From Auxenochlorella pyrenoidosa (lineage: Eukaryota; Chlorophyta; Trebouxiophyceae; Chlorellales; Chlorellaceae): a stretch of DNA of 64,000 nt. The notes below the pieces were generated by a model. The model was not told the DNA's origin. It saw only the letters and a program-made list of their open reading frames with translations, and ran no database searches. Each line of letters starts with the position of its first letter. The stretch's first letter is position 1. The translations under genes and the position numbers were made by a program. Location of the stretch: the NCBI GenBank assembly GCA_001430745.1, contig KQ482057.1:304052-368051 (forward strand). The letters run 5' to 3'. Shown here piece after piece: positions 57,701-64,000 of this stretch.

Positions 57701-60700
57701 ACTTGGCACGCAATGCCTCCATAACATCACGGCAGGCCTCGTATGCCATCACCTGATGGGGGACGGGCAGTTCTCACACAATCATGTAAAATCCATATCC
57801 TGGGCAGCACACTGAAGGTTATCTGCCCCAAAATGATGCAGGATGTTGAACTGCGCAGCGCGCAAGCAGGCCCCACCTCGATCGGCTTCTCGATCTGCGG
57901 AGATGGCGGGCGTCCCTGCGAATGCTGGTCAGACCCTAGCGTTGGCGTGGCGGCGTCCGAGGGCGCGGCATGGCCTGCTGCAGAATCTTTTTGAGTGGTT
58001 GCCGCAGATGCAGCAGATCGTGCCGTTGCCTGCATGAGGGACACACCATGTGGTCCATGCCTCGCCAGTTGCTGGGCACAATAAGCAAGGCACAACAGAG
58101 CAGAACACCATGCACCATCAGCCACCACAGACCGCATGAGACGTGTCGGAGCACCATCTCTAGTGGAGCATGCCAGGCCCGCCGCACTTGACGCCCCGTA
58201 CCTGTGCCTTTGCATCCTGCACAGCCTTGACGGCAGCATCCTTCATGGCCAACAGACTGGGACGCACGTGCCAGTAAAGCTGCTGGGGGAAGGCACTGGC
58301 AGCGGCAGACAGGACGCGACGCGCCACAGCAACCTCCGGGCGCTGCAGTGACGTCATGAGCTGGGGGATCCAGGGCAACCAGATCCAGCCAGGCAGATCG
58401 GCAGCCTTCTGCGCGACAGCGCGACCCAGCATCTCTGCGCCCTTGGGCTCCACCATAAGCAGCTGCAGGAGTCGAGGCACCAGGTCTCGTGCATCCGTGC
58501 TAGCCAGCCTGATGGCCTGCAGCATGAACACGCAAAGAATGCCCAGCACAAGAGGTAAGCACAATAGCATGGATCGTCAGATGCATGCATGGCCAAGGAT
58601 GGAGCTTTTGCAGCCATAGCCAGCTGAGTAGATGGTGGCAAGCCAAAGCTCATAGGCTCGCTACGCTAGTGCTAGACAGCTCAGTGCACCTGGAGGTAGC
58701 AGGTGGCCAGGAACTCCAGCCAATGACCCTCCTTGGACTTGTCATACATCCCATCACAAAACTTGCCCCAGGCCATCCAGGCCTCCCAGCACAGGGGCCA
58801 CAAGGTCAAGGCCTCACTGAACATGCCGTGTGCTGCAAGTGGGCAGTCAAGCCACCAGGTGAGCATTGAGCAACTGATCAAGATGTATGGTCTCTGCAAC
58901 CGGGCAGCTGCCATAAGTGCGCTGCGGCTACCACACACCTGCGTCACCGTCTCCCAGAGCTGCAAAGAACTGTGCCTTCAAGTTGAGCATTTCTGCCTGG
59001 TGCTGGGGCGAAAAGTAGTCGAGATTGGTGGAGTTGATGAGGTTGAGCCCCTGCATGTGGTCCTCTGGCTTCTGCAGGAATGCTTTGGCCTGCTCTTGCA
59101 CCTGCATGGGCAGCATGCGGGCACAGTTTATCCTGCAGCAGCACCGGCAGCAGATGAAATCAGCCCTGTGCGCGTTTTCTTCATCTCAAGCCATGCATTC
59201 ACCATAACAACTCCCTGACAAGGCAGAGGCTTGGTGTTCACAGGGAGGAATACACACTTTGACAAATGCCTGCTGAACCTCCATGGCATTAAAGCCGTAA
59301 AGTGTGTTAATTATCTGAACACATGCATCGGGTTGGTAATGGAGGCGTGCTATGCGTCCCAGGCGGTTCACGCTCCAGGCCTTGTCACTGCGAGAGGGAG
59401 TTGAAGGCCACCGTCGATGAGATTGATCTGCTGCCGTGCCAGCCAAATGAGGAATTGCAAACTGTGGCAAGTCATGACTGAGTTTCTGCCCACCGGTAGC
59501 CCATCTGATGCATGTTGGGAGCAATGCTCTGCAGTGCCCCAAACTGCCGAATTGTCAGGTTGTAGACCTGCGCATGAGCGCAAACGGAGAGCACACGAGT
59601 AAGGCGCGTTTACTACTGATGAACGCAAGACTAGGCACCAATGCTGCGCTGCTCACAGAGACGGCGCCCCCACCTGGTTCCGCCAGCTGAGCAGCTGCGA
59701 CCACCACTGAATTGGCTCCCACTCGTTGGGCGTGCGCAGCTTCCAGGTTTCACATATATCCTGCAAGTCGGCAGCACTTTAGGGCCAGAGATTGTTGGAA
59801 TAATCCAAAGAACAAGTGAAATAGGGTGTACCACTTTCAGCTCCCATCATGGCCCAGCAGACTACAGAGCTGCTGCACTTGTAGTGGAGCCCTAGCGATA
59901 CCTTGTGCTCCTGGTACTGCTGGCCTGCCCCGCCGTGAGTGTTGAACTCCACCATGATGCGCCAGCTCTCTTGCAGCTCCACAATGCGCTGCAGTGAGGG
60001 GTGAAGGGAACATTTGCTCTGTGGACCTCTTGATATCCCACGATATGTTTAACAAACATTGAAACTCACATGCCCTGCAGAGTTGCTTGCCACATCTTTC
60101 CCCATTGAGTGGCCATCCTGAGCCACAGCAACCAACCGGGCCCCTAAGCAGAAAAGTTGTGCTTGGGACCTTCGTAGGTTGCTCCTCCACCGGACCTGGA
60201 AAGTTTGCAGCACCGGAGTGTAGGACCAAGGGTTGCCTTCGGGCATGTTCCACCACTGCTGAACTGCCTGGTGCATTGCCTGCAGACAGCATGGGTCGCA
60301 GTAGAACGGTGAGTAGCTCTTTGCCAAGAGGGTTGCCACTATGCCCAACACTGCACCTTCAAAGCAAGCTTTCTCCCTGCCTACAGACCTGCTTGCAGAT
60401 CCTGTCAACGTCCACCACTTGCAGCTCTTGTAGATGCATCTGAGCCCGTACGATGGTTGCGTCGGCATTATCCTCAATCTGGGCCTTTGGCAGCACCAGC
60501 TGCAGGCACCGTGAAAGGGTGGAGTGAACAAGTGTGGTGCAATACTTGCTGGCTTGTTCAGGCAGCGAATGCTGGGCTAAGAAGGCACAAAGACACTGCC
60601 TCTGCTAAGCAGCTGTGGTAATGCCTTCGGCCAAGCTCATGGCTCACCGCTTTCAGACTCTGCCAGTCGTGCAGCTGTACCATTGCATCGATCTGCAGCG

Positions 60701-63700
60701 GGCAGTTGTCAGTAACCTTGGCGTATTCCACCACTGTGTCCCACTGATTGAGTTCAGCGCAGCACGCCAAGTACTGCTGGTGCCAAAGAAGCATCTCATT
60801 CTTGGTCATCCCTGCAAGTAAGCAGCAGCAGTTGTCTTTCAGGGACAGGTGCCACCAGCGAAACACGTGCAGCAGGGCTTCCAGCACTACAACAGCAAAA
60901 GGCAGCCACAGGCAGCCAGCATAAGGCCTGCCGCTTTGCAGGGAGGGCAGGCTGCTGCACACCAGTGCCGCAGTCATAGCCAGTGGTGCCAACTGACCTT
61001 GAATGCCGCCGCTGACGCCACGCCCCATGAGCTCCAGAAACTGCAGCTGCGCCTGCGTGAGGAAGCCGTGCTGGCGCAGTGCCAGCGCAACACGCGTATC
61101 ATCGGCTGCCGCACGCCGGTGCCAAAGGCCAAAGGCCATATCATCCTCGCCCAGAGCGTGGTACAGGTGGCAGAGCGCATCAAAGCAGCGCATGTCGCTG
61201 GGAAACAGCACCACGTGGCCCTCCAGCATGGAGATGGCAATGTGCCATGCGTGCACATGGCGGCCCATGTATTTAATCATCTCTGCCGGGATCTTGGGCT
61301 GCGGCTGGCTCTGGCTGATGCCCTCAAGCAGGGTCTGGCCCACTGTGGGGCGCAGCGCCACTGCCTGCCGCGTGTGGTGCTCCTTTGCCAGCAGCTGGAT
61401 GATGGGCTTGGCCAACGCAGTCTGAGGGGACGGCAGGCAGGGCGAAACAGAAGGTCGCCCTCTCCAGCAGCAAGAGACTGTGCATGCTGCAGCAGCATCC
61501 CGTTGCACAATCAAGCAAGCGAAAGTTGCAAGTGTGAGAATGTACCATCAATGCAGCGCACCTGCTGCTCCTTCTTAAGGCTGCTCCACACAATCGGAAA
61601 CAGCAGCACCCATAAATGGTGGGCCACTGCTGCTCCATTCTGCACCAGCTCTATCAGGCATGTGACCTGCACAGGGTAAGCGCACTCCATGCTACCATTC
61701 TGATAAAGAGTGGTGGACGGCGGACCACCAAGCTAGAGTACTTTGCTGTCAGCCCGCACGGCTTTAGCCTAAAAATCTCACGCAGTCAGCTCACCAGAGT
61801 TTCAGAACCGATGCCACATTGCTCCTGCATGAAAGCCACACACTGGCTCAGCAGTTGCTGCAGCGCAACGGGTGTGGTTGCTGGGGATGCTCGGGCCGCT
61901 GCCGCGCTGTGCAGCGCCTGCTGTCCCTGTGCTGTGGGCCCCGCAGGTGCAGTGGCACTTGGGCCACTGCGGTTTGCCTCTCCATGCCCAACACCCTCAG
62001 TCGGGAAATCCTGCGCAAGCAAGGGAGGAAGACTTGGCGCGCTCGCTGGAGGCAGTTTTGGGCGAAGGTGGGCCGCGAGCACAGCAATAGAGGTAGGGGC
62101 AGCGTACCTTGGGCTGTTGCTCAGCATCTGGAAGTAGCCGCGTTGGGGCCCCTGGCTCATCGCCCGTGCCAAACAGGGAGGGAATATAGGCTGCACGACA
62201 GAGCTAGGCTAGTTGCAGTGTCCTCAGTGTTAGGCAGACTCAGAGCGCGCAGGAACAGATCGCCAACCCACAGCCTCACTGCTTTGGATGCCTGAGCTGC
62301 ACGCACAAAATCACCTGAGTTGTAGGCCAGTGTAATGCCATCAGCAAGATAAAGGCTGTCGAAGAGCAGTGCCACGCCATGCTTCAGCCAAAATGTGTGA
62401 GCAATAAAGTCCCAGTCCTGCCCCTGCAAAGTCAAAGCTTAATAAATGTAACCCGCGCAGCCACTGGGCATGTATGCTGGTTGGCTTGCACAGAGCAGCA
62501 TGAATTGCACCCACCTGGATGATGTAGCGCAGCCTGTCAAAGAGATTGGGTGGGACACGATCGGCGTAGAGCCGGAAGAACTGGCGGTGTGGGGCGGGGC
62601 CAGGAAGTTTTGTTATGTTGATTCGTGCGACATCCGATGGACAGTTACTAGGAACTTTGCAGAGAATGCAAATGCCCGCAGCCCAGCTTGACCAAGGCCA
62701 GCAGCTGGTGCAAAGCGTTCTTGGCCAGTACCTTCTTCCTGACGTCTGCATCTCCACTTTGTAGGCCACAGCAGAAGGTACGCTCAACACGGTTGAAGAC
62801 CTCGTTCCCAAACTCGTCTTCAGTTTTCCGGGTAATGGTGTCATACAGCAGTGCTAGGAAGTCTTTGTCCCACAAAGGCTTCAGGCCCACAGGGATGGCA
62901 TGCATGCGATCCAGCTGCAGCAGGCAAACAGGTTGTCATCGCAAAAAAGGGTCAGGATTGCACAGTGGCAAAACGGTGCGAGCCTGGCATCTGGAAGACA
63001 AGAGAAAGCGCGGCCATAGGCGCACTTTACCGCTGCCATGGCAGCTGCAGGCCGACCTGCGCAATGCGCTGAATGATGACGAGCAGCTCTTTGGCGGTGA
63101 GGTGTGCGCTGCTTGGCTCCAGGAGCCACTTGCGAAGCATAGTCAGGATGAGGTGCAGGATAGATGGGTCCGTGGTGCCAGCCCGAACAGACTGCCCAGT
63201 GATGAGCATGACCAAGGTTGACAAAAAGTGCTTGCGGTGATCCGCAGAGAGGGTGAGAGCCGAAGGTACTGCCACTGCAGCGCGTGGAGAGGCAAGGCCA
63301 AGCCGCAATCAGCTGTAATGTGAACTGCCTTCTTGCTGCTGGCACCACCAGATGGAAGTGGGTCCTTACCATCTAAAGCATTCCACATGAACCAGGAGCC
63401 TGACCCATGCGCAGCCTCAGTGGGACGCAATCTGCAACTTGGGGAGGCAAGGCAGTCAGATCGGCTTGCTGTTGTACGCAGAGCAACTTGTCCGCCTGAC
63501 ATGCAAGCAAGCAGCCTACAGACATCGAATTGGTTTAGGACTAACCCGGCTGGCTGATCGGCCTTGGCAGACAGAAGACCAGCCGCAGGGGCCTGATTGT
63601 GCTCTTTAGCCAGGCGGTGCATGGCACGCAGCAGGGGCCCAATTAGCGGCTTCATGCAGTCGGGGTCAACCTGCGTGGCAACAAGCAACACATCATTGTG

Positions 63701-64000
63701 CTAGTCAACTGCTGCCCTGTCAGGTAAGGTCCACAGCAGTTTGCAAAGTTGAATTGCCTCTGCCACCCGCTATGCCGTCACCTTCATGGTCTCCTGCATC
63801 ACCACCAGGCAGTTGCAACCTGGTGCAAATGCATCCACGACCAGCGGCCTGCTTGGATCCGATAGGCTTGCCAGCACTCTGCAGATGCAAGCTTTTGAGG
63901 GTTAACAACGACAGCAAAAGGTGAACTGACAACCAGGCTGGCATCTCAGGACTTGGTAAAATCCCAGTGTGCGGCCAGCATGTGAGCCGCTGTGCATGCC
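54798..64000 (-). CDS. TRRAP: TRRAP/Tra1-like pseudokinase, C-terminal part (5' end beyond window)
   Basis: TRRAP/Tra1 is the huge scaffold of SAGA and NuA4 acetyltransferase complexes that contacts activators. Minus-strand exons running leftward show: LKPLWDKDFLALLYDTITRK and VFNRVERTFCCGLQSGDADV; DRVPPNLFDRLRYIIQ; QDWDFIAHTFWLKHGVALL; the FAT domain with helical repeats; WIWLPWIPQLMTSLQRPEVA and AFPQQLYWHVRPSLLA (characteristic of TRRAP near the FAT end); the PI3K-like lobe with IMLHGSDGSLRTFLVQ; MVEDDISIVPFSDAYETHCA; the segment TVPFRLTRNMQSFIGPQGME; and the C-terminal FATC-like end NLCRMCPTWQPWL with a TGA at 54798-54800. The kinase lobe lacks recognisable catalytic HxD/DFG-type motifs, as is known for this family. 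The N-terminal HEAT-repeat region lies to the right, outside the window. Confidence 0.93.

Noticed and set aside
1..64000. tRNA, rRNA, CRISPR array or bacterial operon features
   Set aside because: No cloverleaf with a GGTTCGA-type T arm, no regular spacer-repeat array and no Shine-Dalgarno-led polycistrons were noticed; all genes are spliced and eukaryotic.

Overview
The window is nuclear DNA from a green alga (Chlorophyta; I would guess Trebouxiophyceae or a relative). This is inferred from GC-rich, very intron-dense genes with introns of roughly 80-250 bp, TGCAG acceptors, TGTAA polyadenylation signals, a plastid-type DXS of the MEP pathway, and a giant modular type I polyketide synthase (PKS) of the kind known from Chlamydomonas and other green algae. 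The only undetermined bases are one run of N at 596-920. All gene models below come from reading exons by homology and splice signals, so internal exon edges are approximate unless given exactly.

Region 1 (1-18902, + strand) is the 3' end of the PKS gene. It starts inside a ketoreductase (KR) and shows: KR end-ACP-ACP (module A); KS-degenerate DH-KR-ACP (module B); KS-DH-KR-ACP-ACP (module C); KS-DH-KR-ACP-thioesterase-hydrophobic tail (module D). No module has an acyltransferase (AT), so extender units must be loaded in trans. The thioesterase has Cys in place of the usual nucleophilic Ser, and the protein ends in a possible membrane anchor. At least five PKS introns begin with GC rather than GT, and four of six ACPs share a phase-1 intron at the phosphopantetheine site.

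Region 2 (20298-25791, +) holds two RNA-machinery genes: a CCDC12/Cwf18-like splicing factor and NOC3, a ribosome-biogenesis protein. Region 3 (26121-30337, -) is plastid DXS, convergent with NOC3. From 30.3 to 33.1 kb lies a poorly explained stretch with a possible small gene, exon-like minus-strand ORFs, a 73-bp tandem duplication and the second copy of a ~360-bp dispersed repeat. The first copy lies at 19807-20165; each copy ends about 130 bp upstream of a gene start.

Region 4: TAF6 (33185-35255, +) converges on a DDX55/SPB4-type DEAD-box helicase (35403-39301, -); a perfect palindrome containing TGTAA on both strands sits between their stops. The helicase is divergent from eIF3c (39618-46653, +), followed by an SF1/BBP branch-point binding protein with two RRMs (47314-52064, +), a plastid-type atypical SDR (52579-54668, +) and the 3' part of TRRAP/Tra1 (54798 to beyond 64000, -). 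Apart from the PKS and DXS these are mostly housekeeping genes for transcription, splicing, ribosome assembly and translation. Nothing suggests that they work with the PKS; the PKS is not in an evident biosynthetic cluster.
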